From Prevotellaceae bacterium UBA4301 (GTDB lineage: Bacteria; Bacteroidota; Bacteroidia; Bacteroidales; Bacteroidaceae): a stretch of DNA of 64,000 nucleotides. Under the pieces are notes generated by a model that was given only the letters and a program-made list of their open reading frames with translations, did not search any database and had not been told where the DNA came from. Every line of letters begins with the position of its first letter. Position 1 is the stretch's first letter. The stretch covers positions 7,812 to 71,811 of the forward strand of contig DGUV01000005.1 of assembly GCA_002395775.1 (NCBI GenBank), written 5' to 3'. Below, in pieces: positions 9,099 through 17,046 of the stretch. The translations under genes were made by a program, and so were the position numbers.

Positions 9099-9644
9099 AT
9101 GGCAACAAAAATTAGATTGCAGCGTCACGGTCGTAAAGGCTATGCCTTCTACAGCATCGTCATCGCTGATGTAAGAGCTCCACGAGATGGTAAGTTTACA
9201 GAGAAGATTGGTACGTACAATCCCAACACCAATCCCGCCACTGTAGATTTGAAATTCGATCGTGCCCTGTACTGGGTAGAGGTTGGCGCACAGCCCACCG
9301 ACACCGTACGCAACATCCTCAGTCACGAAGGTGTTTACCTGATGAAGCACTTGAAGGGTGGCGTGAAGAAGGGTGCTTTTGATGAGGCCACTGCAGAGGC
9401 TAAGTTCGAGGCATGGAAGGCTGACCGCCAAAAGGGTCTGGCCACGATTGCCAACAAGGCTGCTGCTGAGCAGAAGGCTGCTGAGGCAGCTCGTCTGGAG
9501 GCTGAGAAGAAGGCCAATGCCAAGGTGCAGGAGAAAGTAGCCCAGAAGAAGGCTGCCGAAGCTGCTGCCAAAGCTGAAGCCGAGGCTAGTGCATCAGAGA
9601 ACGCAGAAGCTACAGAGACTAACGCCGAGACAACCGAGGCTTAA
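9099..9644 (+). CDS. rpsP: 30S ribosomal protein S16 with long C-terminal tail
   Basis: Small-subunit ribosomal protein needed for 30S assembly. The N-terminal about 85 residues are the conserved S16 fold (KIRLQRHGRKGYAFYSIVIA, then GTYNPNTNPATVDL and the DTVRNIL region). The protein is 181 residues against 80-90 in most bacteria: from about residue 95 there is an Ala/Glu/Lys-rich, probably helical tail ending ETNAETTEA. Bacteroidota S16 proteins commonly have such extensions; the role of the tail is unknown. It stands alone between its own promoter and a strong terminator. Confidence 0.97.
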   Translation: MATKIRLQRHGRKGYAFYSIVIADVRAPRDGKFTEKIGTYNPNTNPATVDLKFDRALYWVEVGAQPTDTVRNILSHEGVYLMKHLKGGVKKGAFDEATAEAKFEAWKADRQKGLATIANKAAAEQKAAEAARLEAEKKANAKVQEKVAQKKAAEAAAKAEAEASASENAEATETNAETTEA

Positions 9645-9695
9645 CCAAACAGAAGTTAAAAATTTTATTCTAATAGACTTATTCCAAACAACAGC

Positions 9696-9735
9696 GAAAG
9701 GGCTCTGCCGTGAGGCAGGGCCCTTTCATATTTTG
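9696..9735. terminator. Terminator after rpsP, possibly bidirectional
   Basis: 14-bp stem (9696-9709 with 9714-9727; one G-U pair in the rpsP direction) with a 4-nt loop, followed by an A/T stretch with four T. It separates rpsP from the convergent CPBP protease gene. Confidence 0.8.
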
Positions 9736-9755
9736 GGTGGGATATTTTGCGGAGG

Positions 9756-10547
9756 TTAATCTACGCCTGAGGAGCGATAGGGACGATGATACTTCTTCCA
9801 GAACTCGCGCAGGAAGAGCACGCACAAGGCCCCGCTCACCACGATATAGACCCAAGCAATGGCGTTGCCGCCCAGCAACTCGGCATAGCTGATGTCGGTG
9901 GCCCGCTCGCCCAGGATGTTCATCTCTATGACGGAGATGGCATTGTTGAGGATGTGGACGATGCTGGTGAACACGATGCTGTGGGTGCGCACATACACCA
10001 CGCCCAGCACCAGACCCATGATGGCGGCAAAGGGAATCTGGGCAGGATTGAGGTGAGAGATGCCGAAGCACAGGGCCGAGAAGACGATGGCCACCCAGCG
10101 GTGCTCGCCGTGGCGGATGAGGTGGCCGATGACGGCCTCACGGAAGACTATCTCCTCCACAATGGGCCCGATGAAGACGATGGCCAGTATGCCCCAGAAG
10201 CTTCGGCTCAGAGCCAGGAACTCCACCTCCATCACGTTGGGCAGGTCTATCTGCTCGCTCAGCAGGTTCGCACCGATGATGCCGAGCAAGGCTCCGACGA
10301 TGGGGAGGGCAGCATGCTTCCATTGCACGTTCTTCGGGTTGAAGTTTTTGGTCTTAAGCATTCTCATGCGGCGGACGACAACCACCGTCAGCAGCCCACT
10401 CACGATGGTGCTCAGCGCAATCAGGGTGGGGGAGAAGGTATCTTGGTGGAGTATCCCGTTGACAATTGCAATTATCCCCCCCGCCAGCAACTGCATGAGC
10501 AGGAACACAACGACGGCGAGAATGGGTTTCGAGTATCTCTTCATCAT
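9756..10547 (-). CDS. CPBP-family intramembrane glutamic protease
   Basis: Polytopic membrane protein of the CPBP/Abi (Rce1-like) family. The family motifs are EEIVFR (E131, E132, R136), FGISH (H165) and HILNN (H198, N201), the proposed catalytic glutamates and metal or substrate-binding His/Asn. About seven hydrophobic segments are visible, starting with KPILAVVVFLLMQLLAGG. Members mature prenylated peptides, protect against bacteriocins or have unknown clients; nothing nearby points to a substrate. Convergent with rpsP and divergent from the rseC-rnf operon. Confidence 0.9.
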   Translation of the reverse strand: MMKRYSKPILAVVVFLLMQLLAGGIIAIVNGILHQDTFSPTLIALSTIVSGLLTVVVVRRMRMLKTKNFNPKNVQWKHAALPIVGALLGIIGANLLSEQIDLPNVMEVEFLALSRSFWGILAIVFIGPIVEEIVFREAVIGHLIRHGEHRWVAIVFSALCFGISHLNPAQIPFAAIMGLVLGVVYVRTHSIVFTSIVHILNNAISVIEMNILGERATDISYAELLGGNAIAWVYIVVSGALCVLFLREFWKKYHRPYRSSGVD

Positions 10548-10579
10548 TTTCTTTTCTTCCTTTTGGTTTTAATTTCCTG

Positions 10580-10587
10580 CAAAGATA
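10580..10587 (-). promoter_or_regulatory. CPBP protease promoter -7 element
   Basis: Minus-strand TATCTTTG, 32 nt before the start codon; no clear -33 element. Confidence 0.55.
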
Positions 10588-10701
10588 GGAAAAAAAGTGG
10601 AAAAGAACAGGGTGGGGGAGAATAATTTTCCCTGAATATGAAAAAAACAGTGGTCAGACGTATTTTTTATTTTTTAATTTTCAATTCTTAATTAATTATT
10701 G

Positions 10702-10709
10702 TATCTTTG
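10702..10709 (+). promoter_or_regulatory. rseC-rnf operon promoter -7 element
   Basis: TATCTTTG. An in-frame TTG at 10707 lies inside it, which argues that translation starts at the downstream ATG. Confidence 0.6.
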
Positions 10710-10733
10710 CGCGTGCTTTCGGGCATAAAGTGT

Positions 10734-11153
10734 ATGAAGGAACGGATGATTGAGCATCGTGGTGTGGTCGAACAAATTGTCTCTCACACCATTAAGGTAG
10801 CCATTGTGCAGGAATCGGCATGTGCCGCCTGTGCAGCGGCTCAGTTTTGCCACAGCTCCGAGAAGGAGAAGAAGGTCATCGACATTCCCGTCCAGGATGC
10901 CTCCCGCTATCAGGTGGGTCAGCCGGTGACGATTGTTGGCGAGCTGGGCTTGGGGCTTCGTGCTGCCCTCTGGGCGTATGTGGCTCCCTTGGTGTTGCTC
11001 ATGGCTGTGCTCATGACGGCCTCCTCGCTCGGGTGCGGTGCGGGCATGAGTGCCTTGCTGGCGCTGGGTTCGCTCCTACCATATTATATTATATTATACG
11101 CCCTGCGCGACAAGTTGCAGAAGCGTTTCACCTTCCGAATCAAAAATCAATAA
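10734..11153 (+). CDS. rseC: RseC/MucC-family protein (SoxR-reducing system type)
   Basis: Small membrane protein of the RseC family, 139 residues. A cytosolic N-terminal part (IEHRGVVEQIVSHTIKVAIV) carries a cysteine cluster SACAACAAAQFCHSS, then two hydrophobic segments (about 75-95 and 100-120). Cysteines suggest Fe-S or redox chemistry. In enterobacteria RseC is linked to sigma-E signalling and, with Rsx, to reduction of SoxR; in Bacteroidota it is commonly the first gene of the rnf operon, as here. Start could also be the ATG at 10746. Its role is inferred from the family and from the 25-nt spacing to rnfB. Confidence 0.85.
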   Translation: MKERMIEHRGVVEQIVSHTIKVAIVQESACAACAAAQFCHSSEKEKKVIDIPVQDASRYQVGQPVTIVGELGLGLRAALWAYVAPLVLLMAVLMTASSLGCGAGMSALLALGSLLPYYIILYALRDKLQKRFTFRIKNQ

Positions 11154-11178
11154 TCAAAACAAATAATCCCAAACAATC

Positions 11179-12111
11179 ATGAATTCAATTCTAATGGCAG
11201 TAATTGCCTTGGGCGTCATCGGACTCCTTGCAGCCCTTCTGCTCTACTTTGCCTCACGCAAGTTTGCGGTGCACGAAGATGAGCGCATTGGGCAGGTGAG
11301 TGCCGTGCTTCCACAAGCCAATTGTGGCGGCTGCGGTTTTCCCGGTTGCGCTGGTTTTGCAGGTGCATGTGTGAAGGCCACCGACGAGAAAGGTTCGCTC
11401 GAGGGTCTGCTTTGCCCCGTTGGCGGTCAGCCTGTGATGGAACAGGTGGCTGGCATCCTGGGCATGACCGTTGAGGCCACAGCACCAAAGGTAGCAGTTG
11501 TGCGTTGCAACGGCTCTTGTGAGAATCGTCCCCGCCTCGTGGAATACGACGGTGCGACAAGTTGCAAAGTCCAGGCCATGGTGGGCATGGGCGAGACGGG
11601 TTGCTCCTACGGCTGTTTCGGCTGTGGCGACTGTGTCCGTCAGTGCCAGTTCGGTGCCATCCGCATCAATCCCGAGACCAAGCTTGCCGAGGTGGACGAG
11701 GAGAAGTGTACGGCTTGCGGAGCCTGTGCCAAGGCTTGTCCGCGCGGCATCATTGAGATTCGTCTCAAAGGTCCCAAGAACCGCAGGATGGTGGTCCTCT
11801 GTAACAACAAGGACAAGGGTGCCATCGCCAACAAGTGGTGTAAGGCATCGTGCATCGGTTGCGGCAAGTGTGTGAAGGCTTGCGAGAAGTTCGAAGCCAT
11901 CACCGTCACGAAGAACCTTGCCTACATCGACGCCGAGAAGTGCAAGCTCTGCCGCAAGTGTGAGGAAGCCTGCCCGAAGGGTGCCATCCACGCCATCAAC
12001 ATGCCTCCCCGTAAGCCCAAGGCCGATGCTCCTGCAGCGCCCAAGGCTGAGAATACTCCAACCACTCCGAATACTCAGAGTTCTCCGATAACTCCTAAAG
12101 AACAACAGTAA
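11179..12111 (+). CDS. rnfB: Rnf complex subunit B (Fe-S electron entry)
   Basis: Fe-S subunit proposed to take electrons from ferredoxin into the Rnf complex. N-terminal membrane anchor (about residues 3-25), then the B-type 4Fe-4S domain with cysteines in the NCGGCGFPGCAGF region (C49, C52, C57), and four further cysteine groups: CGDCVRQCQFGAI, CTACGACAKACPRGII, CIGCGKCVKACEKF and CKLCRKCEEACPKGAI. The C-terminus is a Pro/Ala/Thr-rich tail. 310 residues is typical of Bacteroidota. Five nt separate it from rnfC. Confidence 0.97.
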   Translation: MNSILMAVIALGVIGLLAALLLYFASRKFAVHEDERIGQVSAVLPQANCGGCGFPGCAGFAGACVKATDEKGSLEGLLCPVGGQPVMEQVAGILGMTVEATAPKVAVVRCNGSCENRPRLVEYDGATSCKVQAMVGMGETGCSYGCFGCGDCVRQCQFGAIRINPETKLAEVDEEKCTACGACAKACPRGIIEIRLKGPKNRRMVVLCNNKDKGAIANKWCKASCIGCGKCVKACEKFEAITVTKNLAYIDAEKCKLCRKCEEACPKGAIHAINMPPRKPKADAPAAPKAENTPTTPNTQSSPITPKEQQ

Positions 12112-12116
12112 CTGAT

Positions 12117-13460
12117 ATGAAGACATTTCACATAGGTGGTGTCCACCCCGAAGAAAACAAATTGTCGGCAGGCAGCCCCATTCGTGAGGCCAAGTTGCCC
12201 CGGCAGGCAGTGTTCAGCATGTTCCAGCACATAGGTGCTCCTGCCAATCCCGTTGTCAAGCGTGGCGACCAGGTGAAGGTGGGAACCCTTCTGGGCGAAG
12301 CCGGAGGCTTTGTCAGTGCCCCCATCTACTCAAGTGTGAGCGGCAAGGTGTCGAAGGTTGACGTAGCTCTTGATGCCAGTGGCCTGCGCCGTATGGCCGT
12401 CACCGTTGATGTAGAGGGCGACGAATGGGAGGAAGGCATCGACCGTACCGACACCCTCGTGCGTCTGGCCGACCGTCCCGAGCTTGACGGCAAAACTATT
12501 GTAGAGAAGATTAAGCAAGCCGGCATCGTGGGCATGGGCGGTGCCACATTCCCCACCCATGTCAAGCTCTGTCCCCCTCCTGGCAAGAAGGCCGAGTGCG
12601 TGATTGTCAATGCAGTTGAGTGCGAGCCCTATCTGACAGCCGACCATCGTCTGATGCTGGAGAAACCCGAGGAGATACTCGTGGGTCTGCAGTTGGTGAT
12701 GAAGGCAGTGGGCGTGGAGAAGGGTTACATAGGCATTGAGAACAACAAGCCCGATGCCATAGCCCTGATGGCGGAGAAGGCCAACCAGTATCCCGGCATA
12801 GAGGTAGTTCCCCTGAAGGTGAAGTATCCGCAGGGAGGCGAGAAGCAGCTCATCGACGCCGTCATCGGCCGTCAGGTTCCCGCTCCCCCCGCATTGCCCA
12901 TCGACACGGGTGCCATTGTCCAGAACGTGGGCACCTGCTTTGCCATCTACGAGGCCGTGATGAAGAACAAGCCCCTCATCGAGCGCATCATCACCGTCAC
13001 TGGCAAGAGCCTGAGCCTGCCCAGCAACCTGAAGGCCCGCCTGGGCACTCCCTTCCAGCAACTCATCGACGAGTGTGGCGGTCTGCCCGAGGATACGGGC
13101 AAGGTGATTGGCGGCGGTCCCATGATGGGTAAGGCCCTCATGAGCCTTGATGTGCCTATGACGAAGGGTTCCAGCGGACTGCTTGTGATGAAGAAGGACG
13201 AAGCTCGCAGGAGTGAGCCCCAGCCCTGCATCCGCTGTGCCAAGTGTGTGGGTGCCTGCCCCATGGGCCTGGAGCCCTATCTGCTGGCCAAGGTCAGCGA
13301 GCAGTTTGACTGGGATGCTGCCGAACAGAACGACATCACCAGCTGCATCGAGTGCGGTTCCTGCCAGTTCACCTGTCCCAGCCATCGCACGCTGCTCGAC
13401 CACATCCGCCTGGGCAAGTCCACCGTGATGGGCATTATCCGCAGCCGTTCCGCGAAGTAA
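12117..13460 (+). CDS. rnfC: Rnf complex subunit C (NADH/FMN subunit)
   Basis: Peripheral subunit that exchanges electrons with NAD(H). The 447-residue protein has the GMGGATFPTHVKL flavin/nucleotide region near residue 140, the SLBB-like middle, and two 4Fe-4S motifs near the C-terminus, CIRCAKCVGACPMGLEPY and CIECGSCQFTCPS. The short form lacks the Ala-rich extension of gammaproteobacterial RnfC. Located between rnfB and rnfD in the standard order. Confidence 0.97.
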   Translation: MKTFHIGGVHPEENKLSAGSPIREAKLPRQAVFSMFQHIGAPANPVVKRGDQVKVGTLLGEAGGFVSAPIYSSVSGKVSKVDVALDASGLRRMAVTVDVEGDEWEEGIDRTDTLVRLADRPELDGKTIVEKIKQAGIVGMGGATFPTHVKLCPPPGKKAECVIVNAVECEPYLTADHRLMLEKPEEILVGLQLVMKAVGVEKGYIGIENNKPDAIALMAEKANQYPGIEVVPLKVKYPQGGEKQLIDAVIGRQVPAPPALPIDTGAIVQNVGTCFAIYEAVMKNKPLIERIITVTGKSLSLPSNLKARLGTPFQQLIDECGGLPEDTGKVIGGGPMMGKALMSLDVPMTKGSSGLLVMKKDEARRSEPQPCIRCAKCVGACPMGLEPYLLAKVSEQFDWDAAEQNDITSCIECGSCQFTCPSHRTLLDHIRLGKSTVMGIIRSRSAK

Positions 13461-13492
13461 TTGATAATGGACACAAAAGACAACTGATAATT

Positions 13493-14488
13493 ATGGAAAA
13501 TAAGTTAATAGTTTCCCTTTCACCACATGTCCACGGCAGCGACTCCGTGGAGAAGAACATGTACGGTGTGTGCATAGCCCTGCTCCCCGCCCTGATTGCC
13601 AGCTTCTGCTTCTTCGGCCTGGGCGCGGTGACGGTCATGCTCACTTCGGTCTTGGCTTGCGTCTTCTTTGAGTGGGCCATCACCAAGTTCATCCTGAAGC
13701 GCGACAAGCTCACCATCCTTGATGGCAGCGCCATCCTCACGGGTCTGCTTCTCGGCTTCAATCTTCCTTCCAACCTTCCCATCTGGATTATCATCCTGGG
13801 TGCCCTGTTTGCCATTGGCGTGGGCAAGATGACGTTTGGCGGACTCGGACAGAACATTTTCAATCCCGCCCTGGCAGGCCGCGTGTTCCTGCTGATTTCG
13901 TTCCCCGTGCAGATGACCAGCTGGACCGACAACGTCCTCGACCACGTGGATGGTTACTCGGGTGCCACCCCTCTGGCCCTCATGCAGAAGGCCATCTTGG
14001 AGAAAGACCCCAGCGTGCTCAACAACCTCCCCTCCAGTCTCGACATGTTCCTCGGCCAGACCGAGGGCTCCATGGGTGAGGTCAGCGCCCTGCTGCTCCT
14101 GCTGGGCTGCGCCTTCATGCTTTGGAAGAAGATTATCACCTGGCACATCCCCGTGAGCATCATCCTCACGGTGTTCGTATTTGCCGGCCTGCTCCATCTG
14201 CTCGACCCCGTCTATGCAGCTCCCCTGCAGGTCATCTTCTCGGGTGGTCTCATCCTGGGTGCCTGCTACATGGCCACCGACTATGTCACCTCGCCCATGT
14301 CCCACAAGGGTCAGCTCATCTATGGTGTGGCCATCGGTCTGCTGACCGTAGTCATCCGTAACTGGGGTGCCTACCCCGAGGGTATGTCGTTTGCCATCAT
14401 CATCATGAATGCATTCACACCCCTGATTAACACCTATTGCAAACCCAAGCGCTTTGGCGAAGTAGTAAGAAAGGAGGCCGCAAAATGA
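13493..14488 (+). CDS. rnfD: Rnf complex subunit D (flavinylated membrane subunit)
   Basis: Integral membrane subunit related to NqrB, 331 residues, with about ten hydrophobic segments. The covalent-FMN motif is DGYSGATPLALM near residues 157-168; the Thr is the expected flavin attachment site. Start MENKLIVSLSPHVHG was chosen over longer in-frame starts that read through the rnfC end in another frame. Its TGA overlaps the rnfG ATG by 4 nt. Confidence 0.96.
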   Translation: MENKLIVSLSPHVHGSDSVEKNMYGVCIALLPALIASFCFFGLGAVTVMLTSVLACVFFEWAITKFILKRDKLTILDGSAILTGLLLGFNLPSNLPIWIIILGALFAIGVGKMTFGGLGQNIFNPALAGRVFLLISFPVQMTSWTDNVLDHVDGYSGATPLALMQKAILEKDPSVLNNLPSSLDMFLGQTEGSMGEVSALLLLLGCAFMLWKKIITWHIPVSIILTVFVFAGLLHLLDPVYAAPLQVIFSGGLILGACYMATDYVTSPMSHKGQLIYGVAIGLLTVVIRNWGAYPEGMSFAIIIMNAFTPLINTYCKPKRFGEVVRKEAAK

Positions 14489-15087
14489 GTAAGAAGTTAG
14501 AATCTACGTTACCTAACATGGTCATCGTGCTGACCCTGATTGCCGTTGTGGCAGGTCTGGCGCTGGGCTATGTGAACAGCGTTACGGCCGGTCCCATCGA
14601 GGAAATCAAGGCCCAGCAGCTCTCGGACGGTATCAAGGCCGTGCTGGCTGCCGACGAACTGAAGGTGGAGGAGCCCGTCACCCTCGACGACGGTTCGGTC
14701 ATCTACCGCACCGACAAGGGAGTAGCCGTCCAGGCCACTGACCCCAATGGCTTTGGCGGCAAACTGACTGTGCTCGTAGGCTTCAATGCCGATGGGCTCA
14801 TCCAGGGCTATCGCGTGCTGGAAACCAGCGAGACCCCGGGCCTGGGTGCCAAGGCCGGCGAATGGTTCCAGAAGGGCCAGAAGGGCGACATCATCGGCAA
14901 GCAAGCCGGCAACCTCAGCGTCACGAAGGACGGGGGAGAGGTGGACGCCATCACGGCCTCTACCATCACCAGCCGTGCCTTCCTGCGTTGCGTCAATGCT
15001 GCTTATGCAGCCCTCGGCAACCAGCAAGATGCACAAACGGGTGCAACACAACAATGTAAAGAAGAAAAGGAGGTAACAAATGAATAA
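14485..15087 (+). CDS. rnfG: Rnf complex subunit G (covalent FMN)
   Basis: Subunit with one N-terminal membrane helix (about residues 9-30) and an FMN-binding domain on the outer side. The flavinylation motif is DAITASTITSRAF near residues 154-166, followed by the C-terminal CVNAAYAAL helix. The attachment depends on an ApbE flavin transferase, which is not in the window. 200 residues. Overlaps rnfD by 4 nt and rnfE by 8 nt. Confidence 0.96.
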   Translation: MSKKLESTLPNMVIVLTLIAVVAGLALGYVNSVTAGPIEEIKAQQLSDGIKAVLAADELKVEEPVTLDDGSVIYRTDKGVAVQATDPNGFGGKLTVLVGFNADGLIQGYRVLETSETPGLGAKAGEWFQKGQKGDIIGKQAGNLSVTKDGGEVDAITASTITSRAFLRCVNAAYAALGNQQDAQTGATQQCKEEKEVTNE

Positions 15088-15664
15088 CTTGAAAGTATTT
15101 CTTAATGGATTAATCAAAGAGAATCCTACCTTTGTTCTGCTGCTGGGTATGTGCCCCACGCTGGGAACCACCAGCAGTGCCCTCAACGGTATGTCGATGG
15201 GCCTGGCCACGATGGCCGTGCTGGTGTTCTCCAACTTCATCATTGCCCTCATCAAGAACCTGATTCCCGACATGGTGCGCATTCCCTGCTATATCGTGGT
15301 CATCGCTTCGCTGGTCACCATCCTGCAGATGCTCATCAAGGCCTACGCTCCGGCCGTGGATGCAGCCCTCGGCCTGTTCATACCCCTGATTGTGGTCAAC
15401 TGCATCATCCTGGGCCGTGCCGAAGCCTTTGCCGCCAAGAACGGAGCCATTCCCTCCATCTTCGACGGACTGGGCATCGGCCTTGGCTTCACCTTTGCGC
15501 TCACCCTCCTGGGTGCCTGCCGCGAGCTGCTCGGCACGGGCAAGGTCTTTGGCCTCACCCTCTTCCCCGAGCAGTACGGAGCCCTGCTCTTCGTCCTGGC
15601 CCCTGGAGCCTTCATCGTGCTGGGCTACCTGATAGCAATGTTTAACAAACTGAAGACTAATTAA
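15080..15664 (+). CDS. rnfE: Rnf complex subunit E
   Basis: Hydrophobic subunit of the RnfA/RnfE pair, 194 residues with six predicted helices. Recognised by FLNGLIKENPTFVLLLGMCP, the FIPLIVVNCIILGRAEAFA signature and a LLGACRELLGTG loop. RnfA and RnfE are inverted homologues that bind the intramembrane Fe-S centre; the conserved Cys of MCP and of VNC are present. A 100-bp repeat element sits between this gene and rnfA. Confidence 0.96.
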   Translation: MNNLKVFLNGLIKENPTFVLLLGMCPTLGTTSSALNGMSMGLATMAVLVFSNFIIALIKNLIPDMVRIPCYIVVIASLVTILQMLIKAYAPAVDAALGLFIPLIVVNCIILGRAEAFAAKNGAIPSIFDGLGIGLGFTFALTLLGACRELLGTGKVFGLTLFPEQYGALLFVLAPGAFIVLGYLIAMFNKLKTN

Positions 15665-15670
15665 GTAGGA

Positions 15671-15770
15671 AGGAGCAAGGTGCAAGGTGCAAGAGAATAT
15701 GCTTGCTGCTTGCTACGAAGAACGGTTACAACACATTTCTCTTGTCCCCTGCTCCTTGCCCCCTGCTCCT
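15671..15770. repeat. Heptamer-flanked palindromic element, copy 1 (no gene)
   Basis: Left end of 7-bp units (AGGAGCA, AGGTGCA, AGGTGCA), a core of about 50 bp, and a right end of complementary units (TGTCCCC, TGCTCCT, TGCCCCC, TGCTCCT). The outermost AGGAGCA (15671-15677) and TGCTCCT (15764-15770) are exact inverted complements. The core matches copy 2 at 16461-16510 with about five differences, nearly all transitions. It lies between rnfE and rnfA inside the operon and could fold in the mRNA. Confidence 0.85.
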
Positions 15771-15784
15771 AAAATGACTAAATT

Positions 15785-16399
15785 ATGGCATTCATTCTTA
15801 TATTCATCACGGCAATATTTGTCAACAATATTGTACTGAGTCAGTTCCTGGGCATCTGCCCCTTCCTGGGTGTCAGCAAGAAGGTGGAGACCGCCATCGG
15901 CATGAGCGCAGCCGTAGCCTTCGTGCTCACCATAGCCACGCTGGTGACCTATCTCATCCAGCTCTACGTGCTCAATCCCTTCGGCCTCGAGTATCTGCAG
16001 ACCATCGCCTTCATCCTCGTCATTGCCGCCCTCGTGCAGATGGTGGAAATCGTGCTGAAGAAGGTCAGCCCCGCCCTGTATCAGGCTCTGGGCGTCTTCC
16101 TGCCCCTCATCACCACCAACTGCTGCATCCTGGGTGTGGCCATCCTTGTCGGCAACGGCACCTACGATGCCGCAGGCATGGAGCCCGGCCTGGTCAGCGG
16201 CGTATGGTTTGCCCTCTGCACGGCCCTCGGCTTTGGCCTGGCCCTCATCGTCTTTGCCGGCATTCGCGAGCAGCTGGCCCGCATGGATGTGCCCAAGGGC
16301 ATGCAAGGCATGGCCATCGCCCTCGTCGTTGCCGGTCTGCTCTCCATGGCCTTCATGGGCTTCTCGGGCGTCAACAACGGTTTGGCTAAATTGTTTTGA
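15785..16399 (+). CDS. rnfA: Rnf complex subunit A
   Basis: Partner of RnfE in the membrane core, 204 residues, six helices. Signatures: FVNNIVLSQFLGICPFLGVS near the start and PLITTNCCILGVAILV in the middle, with the conserved CP and NC cysteines. Last gene of the set. Unlike the other rnf genes, which overlap or nearly touch, it is separated from its neighbour by 120 nt that contain a repeat element, so its expression relative to the rest may differ. Confidence 0.96.
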   Translation: MAFILIFITAIFVNNIVLSQFLGICPFLGVSKKVETAIGMSAAVAFVLTIATLVTYLIQLYVLNPFGLEYLQTIAFILVIAALVQMVEIVLKKVSPALYQALGVFLPLITTNCCILGVAILVGNGTYDAAGMEPGLVSGVWFALCTALGFGLALIVFAGIREQLARMDVPKGMQGMAIALVVAGLLSMAFMGFSGVNNGLAKLF

Positions 16400-16416
16400 G
16401 AATGAGGGGGGGAGTC

Positions 16417-17034
16417 AGGTGCAAGGTGCAAGGTGCAAGGTGCAAGGGGCAAGGAGCAAGAGGATACGCTTGCTGCTTGCTACGGAGAACGGTTACAACA
16501 CATTTCTCCTGCCCCCTGCCCCTTGCCCCTTGCTCCCTGCTCCCTGCTCCCTGCTCCTTGCTCCATGCTCCTTGCCCCTTAAAACTTAAACTATGGAAGA
16601 TTTTTATTATCGGAACCTAAAGGTATATGCACAGGCCAAGCAATTGGTTGCCGATGTCTATGCATTCTCCCGTGCCTTTCCAATTCAGGAGCAATATGGC
16701 TTGACAAATCAGATACAGCGTGCAGCAATCTCCGTCCCCTCGAATATAGCCGAGGGTATGGGGCGATTCTCCCCGAGAGAGCGAATCCATTTCATTGAGA
16801 TAGCATACGGTTCGATGATGGAAACGATGTGTCAGTTAGAAATAGCCGAAATGCTGGGATATATCAGTCCTGAGGCCTTAGCAGAACAAGATGATAAAAT
16901 CCGTCAGTTGGCACGTATGCTTTTAGGGCTGAAACATTCGATTGAAGAAAAACAAAGTATTAACCAAGTAAGGCAACAGGAGCGCATGTAGCCAGACTAT
17001 CCTCTTGCTCCTTGCATCCTGCTCCTTGCTCCTT
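16417..17034. mobile_element. Heptamer-repeat element carrying a four-helix-bundle gene
   Basis: Order: GGTGCAA-type heptamers (16417-16460), a core of about 50 bp shared with the gene-less copy upstream, about ten TGCTCCC/TGCCCCT-type heptamers (16510-16580), the four-helix-bundle gene, then a right end. An 18-bp sequence at 16449-16466 (starts GCAAGGAGC, ends GAGGATA) is repeated perfectly and inverted at 16998-17015, so the gene lies between inverted repeats. No transposase and no clear target duplication were seen; mobility is inferred from the two related copies. Confidence 0.65.
16593..16991 (+). CDS. Four-helix-bundle protein (S23 / Avd-like family)
   Basis: 132-residue all-helical protein of the family first found in 23S rRNA intervening sequences and related to Avd of diversity-generating retroelements. 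Diagnostic parts: LKVYAQAKQLVADVYAFSRA, FPIQEQYGLTNQIQRAAISV, then PSNIAEGMGRFSPRERIHF and a last helix with GYISPEAL. The family is thought to form basic pentameric barrels that bind nucleic acid; function outside rRNA is unknown. No rRNA and no reverse transcriptase are nearby. It sits inside inverted repeats between rnfA and galE, with repeat arrays touching both sides. Confidence 0.88.
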   Translation: MEDFYYRNLKVYAQAKQLVADVYAFSRAFPIQEQYGLTNQIQRAAISVPSNIAEGMGRFSPRERIHFIEIAYGSMMETMCQLEIAEMLGYISPEALAEQDDKIRQLARMLLGLKHSIEEKQSINQVRQQERM

Positions 17035-17046
17035 AAGCAAAAAACT

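Noticed and set aside
16417..16580. CRISPR array
   Set aside because: Units are 7 bp with no spacers, in inverted orientation around a core, and no cas genes occur.
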